A model generated the notes under the pieces. The model was not told the DNA's origin. It made no database searches and saw only the letters and a list, made by a program, of their open reading frames with translations. Both the position numbers and the translations under genes were made by a program. Positions 45,608 through 56,362 of a stretch of DNA of 64,000 nt are shown here, in pieces; the first letter of the stretch is position 1; every line of letters begins with the position of its first letter. The stretch covers positions 73,761,348 through 73,825,347 of the forward strand of contig OX344764.1 of the NCBI GenBank assembly GCA_947034895.1, given 5' to 3'. The stretch is from Rhytidiadelphus loreus. Taxonomy: Eukaryota > Streptophyta > Bryopsida > Hypnales > Hylocomiaceae.

Positions 45608-48450
45608 TGTGAGTCCCAAATTCGTCACTTGGGACTCATTTTTTTTTTTTTTTTTGTTTGTTACAAATTAAGGCATAAAGTACTACAAAAAGCCCAAAAA
45701 AGAGTGTAGAACCAAAATAGGTATGTCACGTACCAATATAGCATTTGGTCATAAATAGCCTTTTATCCATAGATTACCCATAAAACCCACTTGTATATAG
45801 GTTAGAACCCGTAAGGAGTGGGAAACAATAGGGCTACTGGGAACTTACCCAAAATAGCCCAAACCTAGCGCATGTGACCATGATAGGCTAAATTAGTCTT
45901 AGGAGAGTTAGGGGGGTCCCCACGTAAATCTCCAAAGATAGGTTCTAGTTTCTCCATTCCACCGACGAAACATTAGGAATCCAAATTGTTAGCTTGCAGG
46001 TGTTATTTGTCCCAGACAGGTCGCATGGAGGAATCCACAGCCGCCGGATAGTGTTCTCAGATCTGGAACATGTCGGGACATCCACGGCAAAACCCATTCG
46101 CCAAGATTCCCTCACATGTGAAAGATTCCCTGACTGCCAGTGATTCAACCAAAGTCAGTTTTCACCTCGCCACCAACTGTGTGCCAGAATAGCCCAAGAC
46201 TTGGCACGTGGCTTGGGGGACTCCATGAGAGGTTCCCCAAAAAGTCTCGGTTTTTTCTGATCTCCAAAGGATCTTTTTCCGAGCAGTCAACCGCCAAAGG
46301 CCACGTTGGGAAATTCATGGAAAATACCCAGGCCGCGGTAAAATCTCACTAAAAATTAGACTAGCATCTTTTATGTTAATAACGCGCCTCGACAAATTTC
46401 ATGGTGTTCCAATAGCGGGAAGCAGCCGAAACTGACAACATCCCCCCAATTAATAATTACGGGAGGATCTTTGCGAGGTTGACCGGCGTCCCGGGAGTGT
46501 ACGAAGTCGGAACGAAGACATCAAGGAGCCTTTTCTTACTCCCTAGAGCCTCCCCAACAACCCTAGCTAGTTACCCAAGCCAAAAGAGGTAAACCCCAAA
46601 AGTTAGGTTTTTACCCTTTTAATTGGTTCTAGTTGGCACTAGTTTCTGATGGGTTTTTTGTGATAGAAATAGGAGGTAGGGGATCCCTTAGGCTAAAAAT
46701 GGCATTCTGAAGCCATTGGCGCAATCCATTTGCAATTCCGAGCTAAACTCCAAAAGTTAGAGGTTAGGACCAACGTAAAACCCAAAATTAGGTGAAAATC
46801 TCAAATTTGGATGAAAATCCGGATGGATGAGGTTACTCGTCGAGGGGGGGAGTGGGCCCTTGGAAACCTATAAAAGGGGGCCCTTCTCTCTCCCAAAACA
46901 CCCCCAATACTTGTTTTGGGTCCGTGGGTCCAAGTTATCTTGGCATTTTTGGCATTTAGGCCAAAAAACCTCTACGGTGTTTTCGGAGCACTTTTGGCTC
47001 CCGTTGTTGTTCTATTTACAGCTTTTGAAGGTTCTTGGAGTCCTTCTCGTTCACTTGTACTTCGTGTGTCTTCTTTGAACATCTTTTGGTCACATTTAGA
47101 GAGTTCTTTGTAAAGTTGTCTTGTGTCGTGCATTAACCCCGGAGTAACTCCCCACCGTACCTTGGCGATGCTGCTTTGGGGGGCCTTTGGTGCATAAGTC
47201 CCTTAACGTTATTGTCTTGCGTGTACGTGTGCCTTGGAAGTAAGTTCTAACCATAGTAAACCCCTTTTTTGTTGTTGACAAGTGGACCCACCCTTCGGGG
47301 GACGGCGAAGCTTTGACCCTGTGACCCCTTAGTCCTAAAGAGTGTGTTAAAACGAGTCCTAGACGGCGGAGCTTTGAACCCCAACCCATTGCAAAGTCCT
47401 AAAGTCGGTGTTAAAACCGATTCTACGGCGAAGCTTTGGACCCCGATAGGTCTAAGTTCCAAAGTTTAGTTCCCAAGACTTTCTTGGGAAAAATTAAAGT
47501 TTAGCTCCCAAGATACCCCTAGGTGGTAGAAAGGCGGAAGAAACCCCCCGCCATAAGATAGCTTGGTCAACATCCAAGTTCTTTCCCCAACAGCGAAGCT
47601 TTGACTTCAAACACATCAAAATTAGTCTAACTTTTGTTTTACCTTGACCATAATCAGTAATGTCCAGTTTAGTTTTTAGTTAAGTGGGTTCCCATACGGG
47701 AACCCGAGGTTAGGGAGGGAGTGTAAAAACCAGGGCCAGCCAACCAGGACCCCAGCCAACGGACCCTAGCAGCGGGCGACCCAGCCAGTGGCCAATCCAG
47801 TCAGCCGGGCGACCCAGCCAGCGGGCAACCCAGCAGTGGGCGACCCAGCAGTGGGCACCCAGATAGCGGGCGACCCAACAGTGGGCACCCAAACAGCGTT
47901 CAGAAAGGGGGGGGTTGGCCAGGGCTTTGGGTAGTTGGGCCAGGGCTTGGGGGGGTTGGTCCAAGGGTTTCGGGGAGGTAGAGAGAAAAAAAGAAAAGAT
48001 CAAAACAAAACATACATCCAAGGGGGGGGGGGGGGAAGAGAAAGACAAGCTCCATGCGGCGCCCTGCAAACCACATCCTCAACCTCTCAAACTAAACCTC
48101 ACACAATGATGACAAAATTAGGAAGGGGGTAGTTATAGGAGAGGAAGAAGGGAGAGACGATAAATAGTGTTGCGTCATAGGATTAGGTAGGAAATCTCAA
48201 AAGCTTCTTACAACCATTAGGAAAGAGATTAGGATGACACCAAAATGACGACGTAAGAGAATAGGTGACTCTTCCATTAGATTAGCGTCATATGGTGTAA
48301 GGTCTCATTTAAGGGGTTGGTAGGAATAGTTTTGAAGTAAAAGAAAAAGAGATAAGGAGAAAGGAAGGGACCATTAAGGGTCTTTAGAGTGTACTACTTC
48401 GCCAAGGACTAAGCCGTAGGCATTTTACTACTTCAACATACGTGTCGACT

Positions 48451-48513
48451 ATGGAATACGAGCACGCGGCCGGAGGTATGGAGGAAAAGGTCGCGCATGC
48501 CAACATCGATCAG
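48451..48513 (+). CDS. Short ATG exon with splice donor in LTR 2 (candidate leader exon)
   Basis: 21 codons beginning MEYEHAAGGM and ending IDQ, immediately followed by GTGAGT. In LTR 1 (minus strand, about 22173-22112) the same MEYEHAAGGM frame is kept with several substitutions and a GTGGGT donor-like site. Confidence 0.4.
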
Positions 48514-48904
48514 GTGAGTCAGTAAATTAATCCCCAGTGCTTTTCTTTTAATTTGTGCTAAATTCTGTTAAGTAGTGATTAATGTCGATTAGGAAATAGG
48601 AATTAGGGTGGACCTTAAGTTTCGACATAGAAGTTTATCGATAGGGCTAGAAGGATCTAAACCCCTTTCATACATAGAAGTTGACCGTAAAAGCAGCCAA
48701 ATTAGAGTAGGATAGGATAGGAATTAGATTACAAAACAAGGTAGAACAGGATAGGATAGGACTAGGGATTAGTAACCGTTAGGGTCAAAATTCAACCAAG
48801 AAGTTAAACATTAGATGAGGACAAAATAATCCAATTAGGAGTTAAGGTTAAAGTAGCAAATCAAAATTACCTTAGGTGATAAAGACGTAGGGTCAAGGGT
48901 AGAA

Positions 48905-49390
48905 CGTAAAAAGATAAATTAAATTAGAAGATTAAATTAGATTAGAAGATTAAATTAGGAAAAAAGATAGATTAGATTAGAAGATTAAATTAAATTAGGG
49001 GATAAATTAGATAAAAGATAAATTAGATTAGAAAATTAAATTAGGAAAAGAGGATAAATTAAATTAGGAAAAAAGATAAATTAAATTAGGGAAAAGATAA
49101 ATTAGATTAGAAAATTAAATTAAGGAAGAGGATAAATTAAATTAGAAAAAAAGATAAATTAAATTAGAAAATCAAATTAAGAAAGAGGATAAATTAAATT
49201 AGGAAAAAAGATAAATTAAATTAGGGAAAAGAAAAATTAGATTAGAAAATTAAATTAAGAAAGAGGATAAATTAAATTAGGAAAAAAGATAAATTAAATT
49301 AGAAAATCAAATTAAGAAAGAGGATAAATTAAATTAGGAAAAAAAGATAAACTAAATTAGGGAAAAAGATAACTTAGATTAGGAAAAAAC
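48905..49390. repeat. AT-rich tandem repeat in LTR 2
   Basis: AAATTAAATTAGAAGAT and AGATAAATTAAATTAGG-type units in irregular periods, inverted counterpart of 21590-21945. Confidence 0.85.
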
Positions 49391-49722
49391 CCAATCAACT
49401 TAGGAAACCATGGAAGGGACTTAGGTAATCCCTCCTCAGCCTTAGGAAAGGTCAATTAGCCTCAGATTCCCATAGATTAGGATAGATTCGGTGGTAGTTC
49501 GCATAGGTTGCCGTTAGGGGACGGTTAGCCCGAACTATTCCCTCGCCAATTGGGGGCAATTCCATTGTCACCAGCGGAAACTAGGAACTTAGTAAAGAAG
49601 ATCCATTGCTTGGAAGGCACAATGGACCTATGCTTAGTCACCCGTTAGGTTAGAATTTAGTTAACTCCTAGAACCTGGTTGTGTCCGATTAATTACCAAG
49701 GGTGGGTAATTAAGCGCCCACA

Positions 49723-50281
49723 ACGGGTTCGGCTTGTTCTTCGCCAAGTTTCCGGTGCAGCGCCCCACTACGCTCGCCACGATCCGGCCCCAGTTCACGA
49801 CCCGGTCCTGAAACGCCCCAAAGATCGTGTTGGCCATGGTTACCGTAACCCGGGAACTCTTGTCCGGGTATAGAATTGGAAGTAGGAACCGGAGCAATCG
49901 CCTGTGCCTCTCGTCCCGGCAGTCCTTGATCGCGCAGCCCTCCTTCGCGTGTGGTGGGTTCACGAACTTGTGTTGGTGGTACTGGTCCGTCCGGGCAGCG
50001 AATCCGCTTCCGGTTTGGGAGAACCCTTACACCTCCGCCCACAACTCCTCCGTCCACTGGTCCGGATGCCCACGTATGGTCTGGTCGTACTGGTTCGGAG
50101 CACCTGCTGCCAACTCCCGGAGCACCTGGTCACTCTGGACGTTCCAGGGTTTCTTCAGCAGACCTGCACACCCTAAGACAATCAAGTCGTCCTCTAACTG
50201 CCGCAAGTGCAGCGGATCTTCCGGATATACCGGACTAATCTTCCGGGCCGGTACTATATACCATGTACTAACCCCTGCCAT
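49723..50281 (-). pseudogene. Degenerate unknown gene of the TG...CA element, 5' part
   Basis: ATG at 50281 (MAGVSTWYIVPARK), then HLRQLEDDLIVLG, DQWTEELWAEV, a TAA at 50037-50039, and on in the same frame to FLLPILYPDKSS, FQDRVVNWGRIVAS and KNKPNP, where LTR 2 interrupts it. It is helical in composition. The family is not recognised; it may be a gag-like or TE-associated protein. A TATA box lies about 115 bp upstream. Confidence 0.55.
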
Positions 50282-50383
50282 CCGTCTCACCTCTCCTATC
50301 GCCGTAACCCTAACTCACCACACTTTCTCTCACAATCAACCAGATGCGGAGCAATTGAAAGAGGGCGAGAAATGAGGAGGAGC

Positions 50384-50396
50384 TAGGTTTATATAG
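50384..50396 (-). promoter_or_regulatory. TATA box of the degenerate gene
   Basis: Minus strand TTCTATATAAACC about 105-115 bp before ATG 50281, normal spacing for a plant core promoter. Confidence 0.5.
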
Positions 50397-50695
50397 AATT
50401 CCTGCGCCCAACGTTCACTGTAACGGGAATGCAGGCTACGGAACGCTGTAACGTATCCCTAGTCTACCGCCGCAAGCTACTGAATTTAATGCCTGCGTTC
50501 CGGCTCCTGAATTCGTCCACCCGGATGTCAAGTTCCGTCATGCTTCCGTACTGGTTCCGGAACGAAGTCTAAACTAATTCTAAGTATTTATTTGTTTCCG
50601 CTAGTCTATGCCTAAACTAATTTTTTTCAATTTTGATCTATTTTAATTTTTCTTAGTCTATTAAGGTCCGTACTAAGCTATTACAGATTCCGACA

Positions 50696-51211
50696 GCAGG
50701 CTGGAGGAATCTGTTAGCACCACTGCAACGTTTGCAGCTCCATGCTAGGAGGAGGAAATCTCTATGGCTGCTTTGTTTCAAAAGCGCATATTAAATAAAA
50801 AAGGGACGGTACTACTGTCTATGTTTTGTTTCATGTTCACTCTACTAGTCTACTACCCCTACAATATCGTGCCTAAAGCGCGTGTGCTGTCCCTCATCCA
50901 GACCCGGCACATGTACGTGTAGTATGGAAGTCAGCTACTTAGGATGCACTTGAGACCCGAGCATGCGCCCACTGCCTCCCCTCCCCTTTGAATTTGGTTG
51001 ACAACGCCACGACTTGCCGGGGACCCATCCCCAGTCATGACCGATTCATTTTCAAGTCACTCAAAAGTCACGTAAGAGTTCCGCATAGGGCTGTCACTAC
51101 AATCGCACTTCAAACTTGTTGCCTGTGCCATGGCATACTTATTTGTGAGGTGGTTTTCTTATCTGTGCCCATGCATTCAATTCAGGGCAGCTATTGGATT
51201 TGGAGTTCCTT
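50696..51211. promoter_or_regulatory. Central non-coding region of the CACTA, right part, upstream of tnp2
   Basis: Contains CACTA boxes (ACGACTT, CAGTCATGAC, AAGTCACTC, AAAGTCACG) at 51008-51075 ahead of the tnp2 ATG. No clear TATA box was identified. Confidence 0.45.
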
Positions 51212-53362
51212 ATGGAGGATCCAATTATGCCAGCAATACTTCCATGCAGTGATAGGCAGCGGCAGCGGCTACGGGTTGATAGGATGTGGAGTAGAGAGCT
51301 TCGTCGGGCTTCCGAGCACCACTTGAAGAGGTTGGCTTGCCCATGCAACAGATGCCGTGGAGGAAGGAAGTTACTTATTCGTAACGTGAAAGAGCACCTC
51401 CTCCGAAATGGTAGACATCCAAGTTGTCGAATTTGGAGAGGTCCAGGTGACAAGGACTCTTCGGACGAAGAATGGGAGCGCGAATTTTGGGGACCAACGG
51501 CGGCAGAAGCGGTTGGGGTTGATGCAAATGTGGACACTGCAGGCATGATCGAACAAGATTTGGAGCATGAGGATGTAATCACAGATGCTGCCGACCAAGT
51601 GCGTCGTGAGGTGACCGATGCCTTTGCCATTGCGGACTCTGTCCATGCAGATTGTTTGGGAGTGGATGTGGAGGACACAGCGGAGGCAGAGGAGTGCAGG
51701 GACGACACCAACCCGCCTACAATGGGTGTACCCATCAGGGTTGTCTTGTCTGACATATTTTTGAGTTTTGGCGTCGTGTATGACGTCTAACGTCGCATGT
51801 CGCGTGTCACGAAGTGTCGAGTTTACTAGACATGTTGTCGAGTAGGGCCATTTTCATAGGCAAAAAAACTTTGAAATCTCACTATAATTATGAACCTGAA
51901 TTTAAAATGTTATGTGTATTTATTAAATTGAGACACTTTATAAGAATGAGACCTGAATATGTCAAAATCGTAAACAAAGGAGGATTTTTTTTAAAGTCAA
52001 CTTGACGTTTGGTCAACTTGACGTCGCGCGGGCTCTACTAGACGTCGCGCAACGTCTGTCTGTCGCGGTGTTGCGGTGTCGCAATGTACAACCCTGGTAC
52101 CCATCGATGGAGCTGAGGCCAACGAAGACACGAATGGCCAAGCACTGGAGGATTCCATGCAGCATTTATACGAAGGCGCCCGATCCAGCAAGATTGGAGC
52201 CACAGTGTTGCTCATGAATCTCTGTACGGTTCATGGGGTGAGCAACAACTGTGCAAATGAGTTGTTCAGTCTCTTGCACCTACACCTTCTTCCGCAGAAC
52301 AACACATTGCCGAGAACGTACCATGCAGCAAAGACCTTAACAGCAAAATTGGGTCTCACTTACAACACCATCCATGCTTGCGAGAAAGGGTGCGTGCTGT
52401 TTCGCGATGAGCATGCGGAAGCCGTACGTTGCCCTAAGTGTGGAGGACATCGATACAAAGACGAAGAGCGACGGGCTCTACCACTCAAAGTATTGCGTCA
52501 TTTCCCCATCATTCCCCGACTGAAACGAATGTTCAGGAGTCCTAACATCTCCAAGTTAATAGTGTGGCATGCAGAGAACTACAGTGATTGTGTGGGCGGG
52601 GACGGCCTTGTCCGGCATCCATGTGATTCGAAGGCGTGGCGTCACTTCCACGAGAATGTTGACCCCACCTTCCAAAATGATCCCCGAAACACTCACTTTG
52701 CATTGGCAGCAGATGGAGTGAACCCGTTCAAGCAAAATAGGTCGTCTTGGTCCACTTGGCCAGTTGTGCTGTTGAATTACAATATCCCTCTGTGGTTGAC
52801 TACAAAGAAGTTTTTCCTCCTTTTGGCCTTGTTGATTCCAGGTAAAGAGTCCGTGACGTTGGAAACCTTCAATGTGTACCTCGCGCCCCTCGTGGACGAG
52901 TTGCTGGAGTTATGGGAAGGTGTTCCTGCATACGATGTGATGAAGGATGTAGGATCCAGATCATTTCAGCTATGGGCCATGCTGTTGTGGACTATCCATG
53001 ACTTTCCAGGCTACGGCACAGTCGGAGGGTTTTCACATCAAGGTTACGCGGCATGTCCTTGGTGTGGTGTGGACCTCGGCGCCGAGCACTCCGTGGAGTT
53101 GGGCAAACAAACGCATGCCGGGACCATGCGATGGTTGCCCGAAGATCATCCATATAGATCAGCTGCAATGAAGGACCACTTTGACGGTGAAATGGAAACT
53201 AGGCCTAAACCACATGAAGTCACAGTGGAGGAACAAATAGAGCACGCCAGGAACTGCGAGGCGTGGAGAGCAGCAGGACATAGAGATGGTACAATCGGGG
53301 ACCCTTCAAAGGTGCACGGCGTGAAGCGACTGAGCGATCTTCACAAATTGCCCTACTGGCAG
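51212..53362 (+). pseudogene. tnp2 transposase of the CACTA, exon 1 (interrupted by hAT-3)
   Basis: ATG at 51212 (MEDPIMPAILPCSD). Without hAT-3 and one TSD copy the exon is 1,782 nt, exactly 594 codons. The N-terminal segment HLKRLACPCNRC and VKEHLLRNG matches the transposase-associated domain. From about 52350 the Transposase_21 (tnp2) core is clear: TYNTIHACEKGC, CPKCGGHRY, LKVLRHFPIIPRLKR, TWPVVLLNYNIP, LLALLIPG and FPGYGTVGG. Tnp2/TNPD cuts the CACTA ends together with TnpA. The exon ends at a GTGAGT donor at 53363. hAT-3 introduces a stop at 51788-51790. Confidence 0.88.
51736..52096. mobile_element. hAT-3: 361-bp hAT MITE in tnp2 exon 1
   Basis: The ends are CAGGGTTGTC and, on the right, TACAACCCTG, with an exact 8-bp duplication GTACCCAT (51728-51735 and 52097-52104). 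It is AT-rich in the middle, with GACGTC and GTCGCG words inside the ends. No coding. Removal rejoins TMGVPI to DGAEANEDTN in frame. Confidence 0.9.
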
Positions 53363-53634
53363 GTGAGTGCAACTGCTCTTTGAACTCCTTCAGCCATGAA
53401 GGCGACTTATAGGTGATTTTCAATCTATTGTCCCAGTGTCTTGGTAGTCACATCAGAGTAGTACGGAAGTGTCGGCTTATTCTCGCAGTGACTTGTGAGT
53501 GACTTTTGCCAGTGCTAGCGGAGGCTCCATTTTCCGGATTCGGTCTTGTATGTGGAATAAGTGCCTCATGTTGTTTGAACTTGTAAATAATGAAGTGTTG
53601 TTACTGACCCACTACACGCTTTTTACCTCTGCAG

Positions 53635-54522
53635 AAGCTTCTGATTCGGTACACCTTGGACGTCATGCACTGTGAAATGAATCTATCCAAGAACTTTTTG
53701 AAAACAATAACAGGGAAGAAGGATACTGTGAAAGTGAGAAGAGATTTGCATAGACATCTTTGGCTGACCCCAAATCCCCATAACCCAAGAAAGATGCTAA
53801 AGCCTCGAGCTCCGTATGTTATGCTAGATCACGAATTTGAGAAGTTTGCAAGGTGTCTGGAGGCCTTGAAGGCACCATCCGGCTATTCCTCAGACCTGGG
53901 CAAGTGCATTCGGAAAAAGAACTTTGGCGGTCTAAAGTCGCACGATTACCATGTGTTGATGCAACAGGTGCTGCCATTGGCACTTCGAGGGCTGATGCAG
54001 CCTGGGCCACGATTGGCTGTCATGAGAATGTGCAAGGTGTTCCGACGCTTGTGCACAAAGGTTTACAACCCAGCACTTGGACTTTGCATCATTGGAGTTT
54101 GATGTTGCGGAAAGCATGGCATTGCTGGAGATAGAATTTCCGCCTTCTTTTTTTGACATAATGACCCACCTCCCCTATCATCTAGCGAAGGAACTTGACC
54201 TTTGTGGACCTGTAAGCGCCCGTTGGATGTATCCGGTAGAACGTTACATGAAGGTCTTGAAAAACCACATGAAGAACATGGCCCGACCCGAAGCGTGTAT
54301 GGCGGAGGGGTACTTGAAAGAAGAGTGCCTCAGCTTCATCACGGAGTACTTGCAACGGTTTGAGCCCACACAGAGATGTGTTTGGGACGAAGATGAAGAA
54401 TATGGTGACGCCGAGGAAGTGCTGCAAGGCGCCGGAAGGCCATATGTGATGAGCCCCGAGCTTTGAGATGTCGCTCACTAGTATGTGCTGACAAACATGT
54501 CCCTTATGGAGGATCTGAACGC
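53635..54522 (+). pseudogene. tnp2 exon 2 (core end and DUF4218-like domain), frameshifted
   Basis: Intron 1 (53363-53634) has a GTGAGT donor and CTCTGCAG acceptor. The exon starts KLLIRYTLDVMHCEMNL. The frame slips by +1 near 54073-54077 (KVYNPA to LDFASLEF). It then contains IEFPPSFFDIMTHLPYH and SARWMYPVERYMKVLKN with EACMAEGY, the DUF4218 signature. Stops TGA at 54464 and TAG at 54479 follow in frame, before YVLTNMSLMEDLN and a GTAAGT donor at 54523. The length, 888 nt, is one too many for the phase expected from exon 3, consistent with a single 1-nt insertion. Confidence 0.82.
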
Positions 54523-54879
54523 GTAAGTCCTTGATGCATCCTAAAACCGCCGGCTAGGTCCCCCAAATTTCGCAACAGTTGTTATCGCCCCCTTCGTACA
54601 TTTGTGCGGCTCTGGGGCAGTGGCTGTTGGTTCCCCACTGTTGGTGACAAGTTGTGTCAGAGTCGTAGGAAAGTGACTTCCCAGTCACTTGTCAGTCACT
54701 TACCAGTCGTACACCACTAACTTTTCAACTTCCACGTAACTGGGTGTAGTAAAATTTTAGTCACTCTAGTCTTGGAGCCCTCGAAATGTTCCTCAAGTGT
54801 TTTATTGTTCTCGACTTTTTTCTGTACCTCCTTACCATCTGCAGACGGGCCATTGAGCGTGTTTGGTATGTTTCTGCAG

Positions 54880-55609
54880 GAAATGGCAAACCGAAGTTGA
54901 GCAAGATCCGTCTACTACAGCATTAGCAGAGTGGATTATGAATACCGTGGGTGAGTCTCAGTTGAATCTCCAGAACCCAGACGACATGGATCGCCTCTTG
55001 TTAAGCAAGAAGCCATTCCGAAAGGCCACTCGATATACACGGATCTTGGCATTTGGTAACCGGTTCCGGGTAGATGACGACACCTCTGCTCGAATGGTGA
55101 GCTACAACAGTGGCATCGCATCGGTGTTTTCATTGCCCGCAGAAAGTGATTCGGATGCATCAGTTCCATATGTAGGTGTTCTCCAAGACATATTCCTCTT
55201 GGATTACGGAGCATTGCAAACGTCCGTCATCCTACTGCGATGTGAGTGGGTGAAGCCCTTCGACAATCGTGGGAATCCAACATACATCCGAGATGACGAC
55301 GGCTTCTTGGTTGTCAACTTCCGCCACAAACTCCCTCACTTGTCGGAGCCCTTCATCTTTCCTAGCCAGGCGACGCAGGGTTTTTTCTCAGATGTTGTCG
55401 ATAGACCAGGTTGGAAAGTTGTCTTACGCAAAGAAGCAAGAGCAAAGCGGGAAGTGGTTGACACCGCAGACGCCTTCATTAGCACCACAGTGGACAGCGT
55501 GGGATTAGCAACACCCAGGCAACTTCCTCGACCAGTGCAAAGTGTGAACTTAGTGGGCGCTATAGAGTTGTCTGTAGAAGACAACTTATTAGCACAAGGA
55601 GCATACTAG
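54880..55609 (+). CDS. tnp2 exon 3 (DUF4216-like domain)
   Basis: The TTTCTGCAG acceptor puts the exon start at 54880 in phase with exon 2. It contains TRYTRILAFGNRF, YVGVLQDIFLLDYG, VILLRCEWV, and IRDDDGFLVVNF then GWKVVLRKE, the DUF4216 pattern found at the C-terminus of plant tnp2 proteins. The stop TAG is at 55607-55609, about 750 bp from the right end. A corrected gene would encode about 832 residues. Confidence 0.82.
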
Positions 55610-55639
55610 TGTCATAGTTCCATAGACAACTAGCACATA

Positions 55640-56331
55640 GTATCGCTTAGTCATTACTGAGTGACAATGGAGTCGCGTACAGTCGTATAGCAGTCACGTA
55701 TTATGTATGACTCCGAGCCTACTCTATGGGCCCATTTTGAACTTGCTGAACTATATTTCGAGATCTCCTTTAAGCCTTGGCATTGGCTTCTGCCTCCCTT
55801 CATTGTGACCCCTGAAATGTCCACTATGCACTTGCTCCAGCACAATTTTGAGGCGCAGCCGCTTTACAGTAATTACGTGAATGCGGTATCTCAGTGAGTG
55901 AATGATCTCTCTTCGCCCCTCATAGAACTCCACCTTTTGTAGGTGCAGCTCCCATGAGATCTCTAATCCTTTCTTTGTGGCCCCTCTCTTTGGTAGAATC
56001 CTACATTGCGTGCCAATCACGATGAAGTCACAGTACAGTGTTCGTCAAGTCACGGAAAAGTCGCTCACAAGTCACCGAAAGTGACTCCCTGTGACTACCG
56101 CATAGTCGTCCCCGACTGTGCCAATCCACCTGCTGACTGTCGTGCCACATCAGCACGTTTTCATCGCTCCCTACAGCAGTCGCGGATGAAACGTTACCCC
56201 TTTGCTGCAGTTCATGTCGTAGTCACGAGCGCGACTGCTCCACAACTCGGCCCTTGTGCATAAAATGAGACGATGCAATTAGGGAGGTGCTAGTCGCGCG
56301 GCAGTCGCATTTTTCCTGCAGTCACATATTG
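55640..56331. repeat. CACTA right subterminal region rich in AGTCAC/GCGACT motifs
   Basis: Clusters of AGTCGC, AGTCAC, AAGTCAC and GTGACT occur around 55660-55700, 56020-56120 and 56215-56340, matching the left subterminal motif set. This supports both arms belonging to one element. Confidence 0.7.
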
Positions 56332-56362
56332 CAGTCACATATTTGGCAGTTTTCTTGTAGTG
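56332..56362 (-). repeat. CACTA right terminal inverted repeat
   Basis: On the plus strand it ends TTTCTTGTAGTG, the inverted partner of the left end, directly followed by the AAA duplication. Confidence 0.92.

Larger units (their letters stand above)
45608..49722 (+). mobile_element. Solo-LTR-like element 2 (4,115 bp), plus orientation
   Basis: Starts TGTGAGTCCC and ends AAGCGCCCACA. The flanks are GCGGG (45603-45607) and ACGGG (49723-49727), a 4/5 match. A TATA box, CCTATAAAAGGGGG, is at about 46868-46881, about 1.26 kb from the 5' end. It is a diverged inverted copy of LTR 1 over its whole length. It interrupts the degenerate gene: joining its flanks restores the frame NKPNP-LSTYLL. No coding genes of its own beyond the short leader exon. 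Confidence 0.82.
37344..50695 (-). mobile_element. TG...CA element with GCAGG duplication, carrying a degenerate gene
   Basis: On the minus strand it begins TGTCGGAATCTG (50695) and ends at TCGATCGTCA (37344), flanked by GCAGG on both sides (37339-37343 and 50696-50700). Without the two nested LTR-like elements it is about 3.8 kb. It has a TATA box ahead of a minus-strand gene and a second TATA-like TTATAAAAGGAAGG near 44090. I found no pair of terminal direct repeats, so it may be a solo LTR with coding capacity or a truncated retroelement. The ends were chosen because TG, CA and the 5-bp TSD coincide; a chance match is possible. Confidence 0.5.
2353..56362. mobile_element. CACTA (En/Spm-type) transposon, 54,010 bp with nested insertions
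   Basis: Both ends carry CACTACAAGAAA (as reverse complement on the right), and the inverted similarity extends to about 31 bp including AAATATGTGACTG. The flanks are AAA at 2350-2352 and AAA at 56363-56365, the 3-bp duplication expected of CACTA transposition. The element holds a tnp2-type transposase and a tnpA-like gene, transcribed divergently toward the two ends. Removing hAT-1, hAT-2, hAT-3 and the TG...CA element with one TSD copy each leaves about 12.2 kb, an ordinary size for an autonomous CACTA. This copy now looks defective because tnp2 has a frameshift, in-frame stops and an insertion. Boundary confidence is high because excision restores the host reading frame. Confidence 0.93.
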
